A stretch of DNA of 64,000 nucleotides, from assembly GCA_030435675.1 (NCBI GenBank), contig CM059622.1:5518001-5582000 (forward strand), in the 5' to 3' direction. The notes beneath the pieces are model-generated. The model ran no database searches, was not told where the DNA came from, and saw only the letters and a list, made by a program, of their open reading frames with translations. Below are positions 46,866-58,490 of the stretch, in pieces; positions within the stretch are counted from its first letter, which is position 1, and each line of letters starts with the position of its first letter. This stretch comes from Steinernema hermaphroditum (Eukaryota > Nematoda > Chromadorea > Rhabditida > Steinernematidae). The translations under genes were made by a program, and so were the position numbers.

Positions 46866-48327
46866 CGCGGATATCGCCTCTTCACGTCACTATTTATGCG
46901 CCGTGCGCGTCTAATAAACTGGAAAAGGGGGTGACGAGGCTATTGATTGATGTCCGGCGATGGGAAAGTGCCTGTAAACTGAGAGTTACTGCTATTGCCT
47001 GGCTAATTGTGAGGCATTTGACGCGTTGGTGTTTGATGTCCTTGAGATTTCTTTGATCAGTTTAAGTTTCAGTCACTGCGGCTTTCGAAGCCTTATGGAA
47101 ACTCTACATCCGATATTTAGTAAAAATTTCATATGCAAATTTTGTTATTTTCAGAGTCCCTGTGATCGTTTTTTCTTCAATATATGCTAATATAAAACGT
47201 AGCTATAAAATCGGCCACTCCCTAACGTTGAGTTGTATCTAATATCCAAGAAATATGAAAAACTTTTCCGAATCAAAAATCTCTAAAACAATATCTATAT
47301 CGTTCTGAATTCTGAACTCAAAATATGTGTCTTAGAATAGTCCTCCAAAATCAAAATGCAAGGGACTACCATAGGGAACCATAATTGTCCAAGTGTCAGG
47401 TTAAGGATCGCCAGGCCAAGACAGTCCGCCAATTCCAGAATAGAGTAGCATAGGAAGCCAGTAAAATCGCTTCGCATTATCGAGCTGTCGTAGTTAAGGA
47501 TTGCCTGTCCTCCAAAATCAGAAAGAATCATAGTGTGGGGCGAGAGTTAACTGTACTCTACAACACACCCTCGTTTTCAAGTGCCTCTTCATTTAAAGTC
47601 ACCAGCCGGCGTCCCATTCCATTCCGGGAGCACTCAAAATCCTCTCTTTTTTCTTGCAACAAAACGGACTTCCTCGTAAACAATCGATGCGCCGACATCT
47701 GTTCGCTCGATGTGTTGCACGTTCTCTCCGATCGCACTAAAAACAGCTCAATGGCCGACTTCCGGCGAAGTTCGTCCATTGGAAAAGGACTCCTAAGCCT
47801 CGACTCGGCGTCGATATTTCCGTCGTCCAAAGGTCATCGTGGCGTCTTTAATTAAGCTTGACGACGCGTCGACTCTTTGCTCGCCATTGTCACTCAGGGG
47901 GGCCCATTAAAGGACCCTTTTTCCCACAAAAGCGCATCGGACACCTCGGGCTCACTCGGATTTCCTCTGAGACGACGACGTCGATCCTGCTAATCGCATT
48001 CCCGCGCTGTACGGCCGCGGCGCCAAGGCGTCGTCGCCGCGTAATTGTTTCCGCCGACGACGCCGACGCGCGTTGCTCGCCCCCGGCGTCCCTTTAAGGG
48101 CCACTCGATCCGCCCCAATCATATCCCGCCTGACGCAACTTCCTGTCCTCCGCCTCGATGTCACGCATAAAAGTTCCGCTGTAGCCTCTTCGCCTTCGCC
48201 TGTTCGTGCAATTAGAAAGTCATTCTGGGCGAGACCGTACCGGTTCTGCGGAACGTTTGTGCCAATTGTGAGGATACTCCTCAAAAACGATCTTATCCTC
48301 AAGGGGACATTTCACCATTTCCAGGCG

Positions 48328-48850
48328 ATACTTTTCAAATGACGTTCCACTATTGGTAATGACGTGATCCTGATCGATCATCTTAGTTAACCTGTAATGG
48401 TTCACTTGTGTATAGGAAATTAGGGTTCACTTTCGTGCTTCATTTTGTGGCAGGTTTTGTGCTTTAAGATATCTCAGGAGTGACCCGTTTTCACCTGAAC
48501 AACCCAATATATAAGTCTTTTAATAATACATGGGGTTGAATATTTAAAGAGATGAGCATATTTCTGTTCTGTGACAAGATGGCCAACCAGAAACATGCCA
48601 CTCGCTTAGATATGCATCTAAAATTATCCAATCCTCGTGTTGAATATTGCACTGAAACAGGGAGAATACTTCCCAGAAATAATTTGGACGGCTTTTTGGA
48701 CGACATTATCATACGGAGGACGTTATTGTATGCTCCAAACGATACTTTTCAAGTAACGTTCCCCTACTGGCGATGAACAGAGCCTCTTCAGAACAGAACC
48801 TCAAATTCCGGTTACGTTCTCCCCTGACGCTTCTTGAAATCACGGTGCAC
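48328..48850. repeat. Diverged direct duplication
   Basis: GATACTTTTCAAATGACGTTCC at 48328 and GATACTTTTCAAGTAACGTTCC-like sequence at 48740 continue with similar downstream blocks (GGTTCACTTTCGTG / GGTGCACTTTCGTT). The spacing is about 410 bp, same orientation. Confidence 0.4.
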
Positions 48851-50619
48851 TTTCGTTGTTAGTATGTGTGCAATTCATGTTAAAGAAGGTAGTCGCCCTA
48901 CCCGAGCTATTCATGAAAGTATTGTGCACTGAAACATTCCGCGAATTGTTTGTGTCAGTGCACTTCTTAGTCAAAATCCGTTCAGCTGATATTCCTAGAG
49001 ATACTGTTTGTGGCGATTCATTCCAAAAATAGCAATCTCATATTTTCAAACCTCACCGTTTGTGACGTGCTGTGATCTATGTAGAAGATTTCTTCGCTCG
49101 AATTTTCCATACTTTCTCGGAAATAATGCAGATAAGTCACTCATAAATAAGTTTCCGGACAGTCTGTAAAGTTTCATTGCGTTCCGCGCCAATTATCCAC
49201 ACAAAACGATCCCTTCGTGTATTCCATATTGGTCTTTTCATATCCGAATATGGCAACACCATTTGAATGTACTGTTTGTTGATGATACGCCCACAGAAAA
49301 GTCATTTCACCTGAAGGCACATCGTTGTTGAAATGCTTCTGAAAGTGTCTCTTCTGCGTCACTCTTTCTTTCTTTGAACCTTTCGTTTTTTGGTCCTTGG
49401 CTTCTTCTTATTCTTCTTCTTCTTCTGACTGAAGCCCTTATTCGAGGACATGACTCACAAAAGAATGGGCATAGGTTTGTGGGCACTTACCACATGAGGC
49501 GCCTCCATTCTCTTCGCTTTCCTCGACCTTCAGCTATGTTTAGCTCTAACCAGTATCCTATGAATGGAAATGTATAATTAAAACGGCGCTTAAAGTTGGT
49601 ATGTCGGTTTTGATCGCAAAAATCGATTTCCCACCACTTTCCCAAAAGCAATAAAGAGCAATTGAAAAGGTCGATTCTAGTTGTGGGCGCACGTGTCGCC
49701 AATGCAAACATTCGTGTCTGCTTTGTTGTCGTTTCCGCCCACAGCCTGTAGGAGAAACCGAGGCGGGGAAGACCTATTATCTGCCATTAATTTCGTCACG
49801 CTGTTTATCCATGGTGAATGTGAAAACACTCTTGTTTTCTTGATCATTTTCACATTTACCTCCCACCTGTGAGAAACATCCACATCCCTTGGCGTTGGAC
49901 CTTTTCCCAGCCAGCTTTTATTTTGTTTCATGGCTGTTTCAATATTTGTTCTTTTTTTATGAAGAAAGGCGAAGAGACGTTTTCTGAACCGAGAGGAGTG
50001 ACTTGAAGGCCTGTGTGACTTCTCGAAACGTGATTCTTTGGTTGCGCCATTTTTTTATTTTTGTTTGGTCATTTTTCGTGATTTTTTTCTAATAAACATC
50101 TTAGCATTTTACGACTTTTATTGCAATGTCCACCATCGCTGTTGCCTCGCTTCTTGACGGTGCTACCGTATGGTTTGAGATCCTCCGGGAGGAGCGACCA
50201 ATCCAGGCAGGATATGCAGAAACTTCTTCCCTAATTTATTTGCTAGTTCTATCCGACCCTATTATCTAAGATCTTAGAAAAATTTTACTGTATTTTAGAC
50301 GAAATTTTAAGTGAGAACAAATTCCAGCATGAGTGGCCGAATCTGTGAGTAATACGCTATAAATCATCTCACCCTGGGTTTCTACTACTTTCTTTATCTT
50401 AAGTGGAACTTTAAAACGGACAGCCCTTAAACCGAGTACTCTGGTTATGAACTGGCTGACCAATTAAGCGAAAGTGTCTAGTGATGGTGCTGATTTCTTC
50501 GGCTTTTTCTTCATTTTCCCAGATTTTCTACCGGTTACATACATGTATGTTTTCCTGAGGTATTGTTTTTTTGTGAAACAAATGTTTTTTTTGTTCATAT
50601 TTACTTTCTTCTTGTGAAC

Positions 50620-50640
50620 CAGCCCTGCGAAGCAGGGCTG
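50620..50640. repeat. Perfect hairpin left of the minisatellite
   Basis: CAGCCCTGC, loop GAA, GCAGGGCTG: a 9-bp perfect stem. Its form resembles the terminal stem-loops of Helitron-type elements, though no CTRR end follows on the plus strand. Confidence 0.85.
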
Positions 50641-50719
50641 TTATGTGCGGGCGCCTTACCCCCCGTCAAAAGTATTCAAACGGCGGAAAATCGGGGCTGA
50701 AAGAGAGCCGGGCTACAGT

Positions 50720-50733
50720 AGGTATATACCTAA
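50720..50733. repeat. 14-bp perfect palindrome
   Basis: TAGGTATATACCTA lies between the left hairpin and the repeat array. Confidence 0.8.
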
Positions 50734-50831
50734 TGCTGTCCGCGGGACACTATTTATTGTTTATTGTTGGGGGAAAAACCAAAAAAGAAAGTGTTACTTT
50801 AGGCTGACTCCAGGCCGTCTATTTAGATTTA

Positions 50832-51541
50832 TTCGCCTCTACAGGCTCGCTGGCGCTCGCCCGAGGAGTTGTTCGCCTCTACAGGCTCGCTGACGCTCGC
50901 CTCAAAAGCTGTTCGCCTCTACAGGCTCGCTGACGCTCGCCCAAGGAGCTGTTCGCCTCTACAGGCTCGCTGACGCTCGCCCAAGGAGCTGTTCGCCTCT
51001 ACAGGCTCGCTGGCGCTCGCCCTAAAAGATGTTCGCCTCTACAGGCTCGCTGACGCTCGCCCAAGGAGCTGTTCGCCTCTACAGTTCGCTGACGCTCGCC
51101 CAAGGAGTTGTTCGCCTCTACAGGCTCGCTGACGCTCGCCTCAAAAGATGTTCGCCTCTACAGGCTCGCTCACGCTCGCCCAAGGAGTTGTTCGCCTCTA
51201 CAGTTCGCTGACGCTCGCCCAAGGAGTTGTTCGCCTCTACAGGCTCGCTGACGCTCGCCTCAAAAGATGTTCGCCTCTACAGGCTCGCTCACGCTCGCCC
51301 TAAAAGATGTTCGCCTCTACAGGCTCGCTGACGCTCGCCTCAAAAGATGTTTGCCTCTACAGGCTCGCTGACGCTCGCCCGAATATCTGTTCGCCTCTAC
51401 AGGCTCGCTGACGCTCGCCCAAGGAGTTGTTCGCCTCTACAGGCTCGCTAACGCTCGCCTCAAAAGCTGTTCGCCTCTACAGGCTCGCTCACGCTCGCCC
51501 TAAAAGATGTTCGCCTCTACAGGCTCGCTCACGCTCGCCCA
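50832..51541. repeat. Minisatellite, 18 units of ~40 bp
   Basis: Eighteen head-to-tail units share TTCGCCTCTACAGGCTCGCT plus GACGCTCGCC and differ mostly in the last 10 bp, which alternate between CAAGGAGCTG- and TCAAAAGATG-type ends. Two units (starting near 51072 and 51190) are 38 bp, missing GC after CTACAG. There are no unique spacers, so it is not a CRISPR. The array is GC-rich, contrasting with its AT-rich surroundings. No frame through it resembles a known repeat protein. Confidence 0.95.
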
Positions 51542-51545
51542 CAAC

Positions 51546-51568
51546 CCGAAAGGCCTCCGGCCTTTCGG
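51546..51568. repeat. Perfect hairpin right of the minisatellite
   Basis: CCGAAAGGCC, loop TCC, GGCCTTTCGG: a 10-bp perfect stem starting 5 bp after the last repeat unit. Confidence 0.9.
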
Positions 51569-51846
51569 CAGAAATGTTCCTGCTATTTTGCAAAAACCGT
51601 ATGCAAACAAAGAATTAGATGAACTTTCACGTTTGTTTTCGTACATTAATGAAAAGCCGTATTAAAAAAATGTCAAATGGCGGGAAACATCAAGAAAAAA
51701 GAGTAATTAGAAAAAATGAAAATATTTCAGACAAAAATTGCATGCAAAAGTGTTCTAGAACGTAAAATTAGCAAAAAACGCAGAGAAAAGGTGAAAACTG
51801 CAGCAGAATGAAGGGTATGTAGCAGGAATGTATCATTCTTTGATGT

Positions 51847-51930
51847 GTCTGTCTGGTTGAGTGGTAGTGCACTTGTACTATCAGTCGGGTCTCAGACATT
51901 CAGACTTCACGGGTTCGACTCCGGGCTCAG
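51847..51930 (+). repeat. tRNA-like (SINE-like) element
   Basis: A-box TGGTTGAGTGG (51854) and B-box GGTTCGACTCC (51912) with a long spacer. The TGGTxGAGxGGTAGTGC start is shared with the element at 33.28 kb. Acceptor and T stems are not complementary, so a working tRNA is unlikely. Confidence 0.5.
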
Positions 51931-54814
51931 GCCTAAGTTTTCCTCTGGGTTTGAAAATTGTCACATTGCCACCACTAAGCAACTTTACTTTCTTATATAA
52001 GAACAAGTGCCTGAGAAACGGCATGAAAAGAACAAAAATTACCCGGGGTTTCCACTACTTTTCCAAGTCATAGCTGAGCGGAGCTTGTGAGCTTCTTATT
52101 TAGATTGATTTTCCTGCCTTAAGGCAAAACCCAGGTATTATAATACAAAAAAAACACTTGGTCCACATTAGCACATTTAGTGCTCTTCCAAATGGTTATT
52201 TGCGGAAAGATAGCACTTTACCTTTTTGTCGATTTTGGCTGCTTTTTTTCTTCAAATTTCACACGAACGAATATTACCCGAACGGAATTTGGAACACAAG
52301 AAGTTGCCCCCCCAGTCTCTGATCTCGTTGTTCGAAACTGTAACAGTTTCCCTCTTCCTTTCCAGATCGTTTTTTAATTTCAAATTTTTCGATGTGAACC
52401 CTCGGACTGACACCTTCGAGCCATCTCGGAAGAATCGATTTTCGGCGAATGGGTTCTCGAAAACACCGCTGTTTTTTCGTCCTTTTGCTTATAAGATTAA
52501 CGGGAGGAACAAAAGGAACGCCGCGGCTGCATCATGACCCTCTAAATCGTCCGGAAAGCGGCTTTCCGACGACCAATCGACGATCCATCTGATTCAGAAA
52601 AGGTGTCAGTCCGTTTGAACCCTTCTTGAATGGAGGATTACCGCGTTTGTCTCATGAATTAGTCAGCGGTTCTCGTGATGTCGTAAGTCTCAATGATTAA
52701 TGAAGAAGATGTCGTAGCCCAAAGTAAGACGAAGGACGGCTTTGATGAAGAAGATGAGATATTTAGACTAGTAGTAGATAAGAATCTTTAATGCCTTTAA
52801 GATTAATGAGAGATTTCCATCTTCTTCTCTCTGTTCTAAGGACGATCCGTTCATCACTTGGCTCTCGATGTTGATGGCTCAAATTCTCTCGTGTACTTCT
52901 ACCTAATTGCACATGAAATATTCGCGTAAACAGAAGGAAAACATCTCCCGAAAGTGTTGAATAATTTGTGCTAATCGCCCTTCATTCTGAGATTACGATC
53001 CGTTGTGCATAATCCAAAAAGAAGCTCTAAGGTCTCTAAGCTCATTTGTCATTGTGTCAGAGGAGATCCGATTTAGGAGATATTAGCCGATTGAATAGGA
53101 GAATGGCTCATTATATTCGGTCTTGACGTTGTAAGGATCTTGGAGATTGGGTGACTCTACCTCGGCTGGGATTCATGACCGACTCGTGGGGAGAAGTGTG
53201 CTTTCTTTTATGTTTTCCACAAACCCTATCATCCATTCACACGAGTTTTCCATCCCTTTTGAGAAGATGCCTAAGTGCATCTTCCCAATTCATGCGTAAA
53301 AATAATGCAAACTCCATAGGGACGGCCAACGTTGCCATGCAAGGCCAGGTGCATCTGACATGAAGAACGATTTAATTACAACTTTTGAGCTTGTTTTCGT
53401 CGCCGACTTCGCCAACGACCACCCTCTGGCCATTCATAATTAACGAGATAGGTGCCCTGTGGGCACATCCAGCGAAGTCGGCCGAGAGCTAATGGCGTCG
53501 GCGGCGCGACCTTTCGGCCAAACACTGGAGTGCACTTCTAATCGAGTTCTTCTTTTCATTGCACTAATCACCGAATTTGACCCTTGCGGCGCCGCCTTCT
53601 GTGTGCACAGTCGGCGCCACTTCCTGTCCTCCTCCTCCTCAGCCGAGTCCAATCATCTCTCTTCCAGTAATCTGCTTCCCTCCAAAAAAGGGTCTCTCAA
53701 AGGACAATCAACGCGAAATTCCCCTCGAGACCGCGCGGAGGGACTATAATTGGGGACGATGCACTTCGCCTTCTGTTTCCACTCCCTCTCCGACTCCCAA
53801 AAACAGTCGCTCTCTGGGGAACGATTCCTCCCGACATCCTGAAGACTGACGGAACTTCGAGAGTATTGCTTTTGAAAAGCGAAAAACAGAGAAAATTAGC
53901 TTTATTATAGGCTCGTTGTTTTGCGTAGAAAGGACGACTTCACGCAGATGACCGGAAGAACGGAGATCTCTAGTCCTTGGGTATTCTCTATATGCTATAA
54001 TGGAACACGTTTCCTTGTTATCTTGGTCGGATCTCTTCTGATGAAGAGCCAACGCTCGGCCGGAAACGAGCCGTCCCTCCTTGGAAACATTTCTCCAAGA
54101 ATGTATCTTCTGTACTTTAGTGGTGCAACGAAGCCTGTTATGTCTGCGTACTTTCGTATTTTGCGTCTAGGCGTCTATGTCAGTTATGATTAAGGTTTCG
54201 TTCGAGACACGCATAACAACATTTGCTTTACACACGTTATACCGTATCACAATGTTTCCATCACTCCTCCTTTGAATGGCCACTAGATTCCATTTTCGTG
54301 TCTTTTCCAACTCATTTAACGAAATTTCCGCCGTTTGGCTGACTTCCATAAACGCACGTTTAGACCATTTGGGCCGGATTGGCGACGTGCCCAGAATCGT
54401 GTCATCCGAAGTGATAACGCGACATGTTCCCGGGGGATGTGCTCGCTGCAAATGCAGAAGTTTTTACAATAAATCATAGATCGACATCATCACGCTGACT
54501 GCCTTCTTGGGCGGTGCAGCGAGCCGAAAATGCATTTCCTACGAAAAAGCTTTTGCCTGGTCGTGTCGGCCTGTTCCGTCACAGAACCAACTTGTGTCCC
54601 TGTTTTTGATGAGAATGCGTCGCTTAACCTATGATAAGATCTACTGGTTCCCCAATGTGTCTCCACACCAAAACGGCTGTTGATTTGTTCTATCGGTGAC
54701 CAGTCTTAAGATTACTTTTCGATTCCGCCATTGTGTAAGTCAAATGGGGATCACGCAGGTTTTAGAAACCTAGGTGTAGACATTAGACCACCGACCTAGG
54801 CATTTATGTCCGCA

Positions 54815-54870
54815 GCGATCGGTCGCTCTCCGAGGTTCGCCGAATGAATTGAGTGAGCGGTCGTTCTTGG
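54815..54870. repeat. Dispersed hairpin repeat, copy 2
   Basis: CGATCGGTCG, CGAGGTTCGCCG, AATTGAGTGAGCGGTCGTTC and TTGGTGTGATG blocks align in order with the copy at 44567-44650, minus a short internal segment. Confidence 0.5.
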
Positions 54871-55273
54871 TGTGATGCTCCTAGATGGCCAGGAAGACGG
54901 AAGTTCCACAGCCTTTACCGTCATTAAATATGGAATCACAACGAATCCTAAAAGATTTGATAAGCCGAGTAATCCCGAGCATCTCCTCACGAGATACTTA
55001 TCGAAGATCACTTGGAAACATGCCCACATGGCTTGCTCGTATTGGCCTAAAAGGGGCGCAAATAATTTGTGTTTTTGTGTGCACGTCATAAAAACAAACT
55101 TTTTGAGTTCGAAAGTGTGAATATAGTGGAATTCCATGAATTGCTCCAGGAATGACATCACCGCAGCCAATTAACTTCCTCCCTCGCCTCCCTCATCCGC
55201 TCTGCAAACGCGATTTGTTTGTCGTTTCTTTGCGGTGGTCGCCGTCTGGAATTCACTTTCCGACTCGTTTCAG

Positions 55274-55368
55274 AGGCCAACTCCACGAAATCGGATTCCA
55301 CAGCGATGCCTCTCGCGCCCCTCGCCGATCCCTTCAACAACAACAAGTTGCCTTACATCACCGATATG
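55274..55368 (+). CDS. Isolated first exon candidate (21 codons)
   Basis: A pyrimidine-rich tract ending GTTTCAG (AG 55272-55273) is followed by 32 nt, an ATG at 55306, and 21 codons (MPLAPLADPFNNNKLPYITDM) with C/G-rich third positions, ending at a strong donor GTAAGC in phase 0. This looks like a trans-splice acceptor plus first coding exon. A plausible continuation at 55540-55737 (acceptor CTGTCCAG, 65 codons) lacks codon bias, so the true next exon may lie beyond the window. No family recognised. Confidence 0.35.
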
Positions 55369-58300
55369 GTAAGCGATTTTGATGGATTCCTTTTAATAAA
55401 AAAACAGTGAATCCTCTCTTGATATATCAATGATCTATGATAAGTTTTTGTGCTTCAAACAAGCAATTTTTTAATAAACAAAAGGTAGACTTCTTCTGCG
55501 ATCCCTCCATGCTTCAGGAACGCATGTTTTTCTGTCCAGGATGTTTTGATGGTTACGCTGCACTATGAAATTAATGAACAGAGTATCCTCATCATTACCC
55601 CCAAGTTCTATTACGATCGATGCATAATAAGAACATCTTTGCGACTGAATGAATCCCTTGTAGTTCATGTGAAGAAGCCAAGATACGGGCCACAGCCTTC
55701 TGACATTGACAGCATCTATGACAAGGAAAATAAGTGATCTACATGCAGCGAGCAGAGCTTAAGGGTTTTAAGCTTATCGCCCTTTATCTACGCGTGGATT
55801 TGTCACGTTTTTAGGACACAGTCGGTCTCCTTCGAACTCACTATGTTGATCTGTTTTATGTAATTGGGCATGGTCAATTTCTAGAAGCAGAGACTTCCTT
55901 GTTAGCGACAGAAGATAGAGCGAAATGAAACGTCACGAATACAGAGAAAGAGTAATTTGCCCCCAAGGAAAATTACTTCTCGCCTTTGTTTTGTGTCTTT
56001 CTAGACGACGTTCTAATTTGTTTTCTCTCCGGTTTGACATAGTCAGGCCTGTTCCATGCGTGATCTTAGTAATCGAGTCGAAAATGTCGTGGCTACTAGG
56101 TGGGTGGGAAGCCGGAACTCCGGAGGAATATGCCATGTTTTTTTTCTGCCATCTAATCGTGGAAATACTTCAAGACATGTGTTGGAAGGCAAGAAGTGTA
56201 CCTATCATTGATACAAACACAGTCTTATTCACATGTTATTAATAAAAGATCTCTGTGGGAAACACACGTTTCCGACCTTTCTTCGGCTATCCCTCCAACA
56301 AGTAACATTTAAGAATTGTAAGGTCTCCGTGGAGCTGAAATATTGACCACGGAGTTCACCAGAAACTCATTTCGGCCGGCGTTGCTCATAGGACACACCT
56401 GCAGGAAAGCACTACCTTCAGAAGCGGGAAAGTCCACAAAAACAAAAAGTTCCTTGTCCGCGGTGACTAACGCGCATAAACGATGCGGAGATACTAATTT
56501 GTCCTACCGGGAAATTGCCTCTCAACACTGCCTTTTCACTCTACTGTCCCACTTTTCCCACAGCTTTCACCACAGACAAAGACCCAAACATAGCCCACGC
56601 AAGTCTAGTTTCATCGTGTCTAGAACAGAATGTAATTATGAACCTTTTCTGTTTTTATACTCAATTTGTTGGCTGTATTTCGCATACGGGATTTACTTCT
56701 ACAATCAAGTTCCAGTAGGTCCGACTTCTCAGAGCGTTCTCAACCATTGATCACCGATCCATTCTTTTTGACTCGTTTCACTCTCGGCTCAACTTAAGTC
56801 CATGTTCATATATGGTCATGAATTTATGACCAGTCGGCAGCCTCTCTGGTGATGTCTTCACTGGAACACCGCCTTTTTCTTTGGAGGCAAGATCTCAGTT
56901 CTTGTACATTCAGGGCAATGTACCACCTCTAGATAAACGAGCACCTTTCATCATACCAGCCAAATGAATCTAACGAATCTTCCTTTTTCTGTTCTGACTA
57001 TCTTGATCACAGCTGAAAATAGAACCGTTTCTGACATGAGTACAAAGTATGGTGATGATTCACCATTTGAAGTAGCACTCTTAGTACAACAGTATTAACG
57101 GTTTGAACACTCAAGCTTTCTGATAATTGGATTTTGTCCTTCGTCGATCTCCTGAACGACAGATCGTGGTTTTGCTGATAAGGAGCGCCTATGATTCACT
57201 AGTGTGAGAAACAGTGGCTCCCTCGTGTTACACTATGGGAACGTGAGACATGTCCAATAATACATTCCTCTGGTGACCTTTTTGTGAACAACAAAGATAA
57301 TTAAAATTGGGTTCTATCGCCAACAGCACACACAATAAGTAGCGCATACATCCCCTATATATAAACGGAGAACCGACGGGTCCGTTGGTCTGTGTGTGTG
57401 TGTTTTTCCGTGTGCACGGAGAAAACACCCACACAAAATAAGGACCCCGAGGGGAACCGAATCCAACACCGCCCACTTACAAACGAAGAACGTTCGCAGT
57501 GAGCCACACAGACAGTTCAGATGTAACCGCTCTAATTCCACTATGTCTCTGGCGATGCTAGGCTTTGAGTTTTTTTGCAGTTTTAGAGTGATTTTTTGCC
57601 TATTTTGTAATTAGCAGAGTTGTCAGTTCGAGTTTCCTAAAACTTTACAGTTTTTTCGCCCACTTTAGCCATTTACATGAGCGCCAATCTTGCCGCCCAA
57701 ATGAAAACCTAGTAGCGCATAATTACTGCGAAATAATCTCTGGCTGTGCCGCATAGTGTGTAACACATAGAACAATGCAGAAGTGCCGACTTCTTTCGGC
57801 GTCACTTGTTCCTCGTTTTTGTAGAAATACACTTTCCACCGCCAAAGGCACATGTTGCAATAGATCTGTCGCCACCGAGGTTCCGAAGAGACAAATGACT
57901 CTCTTTTAGGCCTTCTTCGGGCCTTCAAAGGAAAATAAATAATGCATTTCTGATGGAACGTTGCGGTCGATCGACACAGGGAAGTCATTTCAGATCGATC
58001 AGAGATCGAATCCTCTCCTGCAGGCTGCACCACCCGGCCATATGTTGTGGATCTGTCTGCCGAGCCCGACTCCCCCGCCGCCGCCATAAATCAGCGCCGA
58101 AAATAATCGCAAAACAACTCGAAATAGGCGCCGAAAAACGCCCTAGGGGGTCATTCCTCCTCCTCGAAAACACTCCTCCGCGCGGCGACTGACCACTCGA
58201 GATCGCCGCGCATGACTCTCTCGGCCCACTTTCCCCACAGGCCCACCACCATGACAGTCGACGATCGACTGTTTGGACAGCTGATCTGCCGGCGCGATTG

Positions 58301-58427
58301 TTCGGCCCCACAGGCGCCGCCCCACAGCCGCTATTCAGACGCGTCTGTGGCGGCAATCAAATCCCCCGTTCCCTCCCCTCCACCCTCAATCGAGCGCTCG
58401 GAGAGAAGAAGGAAAAAGCGCGCGGCC
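55369..58427. other. Gene-poor region
   Basis: No supported gene. A cluster of stem-loops lies at 57371-57433; a GC-rich patch at 58.0-58.4 kb just upstream of the next exon candidate may be a promoter. Confidence 0.4.
57371..57433. repeat. Adjacent stem-loops with (GT)n
   Basis: ACCGACGG/CCGTTGGT (one wobble pair) is followed by a GT run whose 3' side pairs with ACCCACAC around TTTTTCCGTG-TG-CACGGAGAAAA, giving a long imperfect hairpin. Confidence 0.55.
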
Positions 58428-58490
58428 ATGAGTTGTGCGAACTGTTGGCTCCGATCCGTGGTGACGTCCATGAAGAACGCCTGTGGAAAG
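58428..58490 (+). CDS. Isolated first exon candidate (21 codons, Cys-rich)
   Basis: ATG at 58428 opens MSCANCWLRSVVTSMKNACGK, with C/G-rich third positions and a GTAGGG donor in phase 0, the same phase as the candidate at 55306. Cysteines at positions 3 and 6 would suit palmitoylation. No downstream exon was found before 64000. It could be an alternative first exon of a gene continuing past the right edge, or chance. Confidence 0.25.

Larger units (their letters stand above)
43543..50580. other. Gene-poor region
   Basis: No gene could be assembled from splice sites and codon bias. The longest unspliced frame (46284-46865, minus, 193 codons) has no motif and no bias. Features seen: a 64-bp direct repeat pair with a hairpin between (44.47-44.86 kb), a G-run at 45290-45303, GC-richer patches at 46.6-46.9 and 47.6-48.2 kb, and a diverged ~100-bp duplication at 48.33 and 48.74 kb. 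Enhancers or a long intron are possible. Confidence 0.45.
51569..55273. other. Gene-poor region
   Basis: No supported gene. It contains the second tRNA-like element (51847-51930), a GC-richer patch at 53.44-53.82 kb with no usable frame, and hairpin repeat copy 2 (54815-54870). Confidence 0.45.

Noticed and set aside
50832..51541. Regularly spaced repeats reminiscent of CRISPR or a bacterial insertion
   Set aside because: Units are contiguous with no unique spacers, and no cas gene or bacterial gene is nearby; the surrounding DNA is ordinary nematode-type sequence.
53440..53652. Glu-rich minus-strand frame with GC-rich third positions
   Set aside because: The frame would start at TTG rather than ATG, and the nearby ATG frame stops after five codons; no acceptor upstream.
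55540..55737. 65-codon frame as second exon of the 55.3-kb candidate
   Set aside because: Joins in phase behind a good CTGTCCAG acceptor but lacks codon bias and any family motif; kept only as a possibility in the exon entry.
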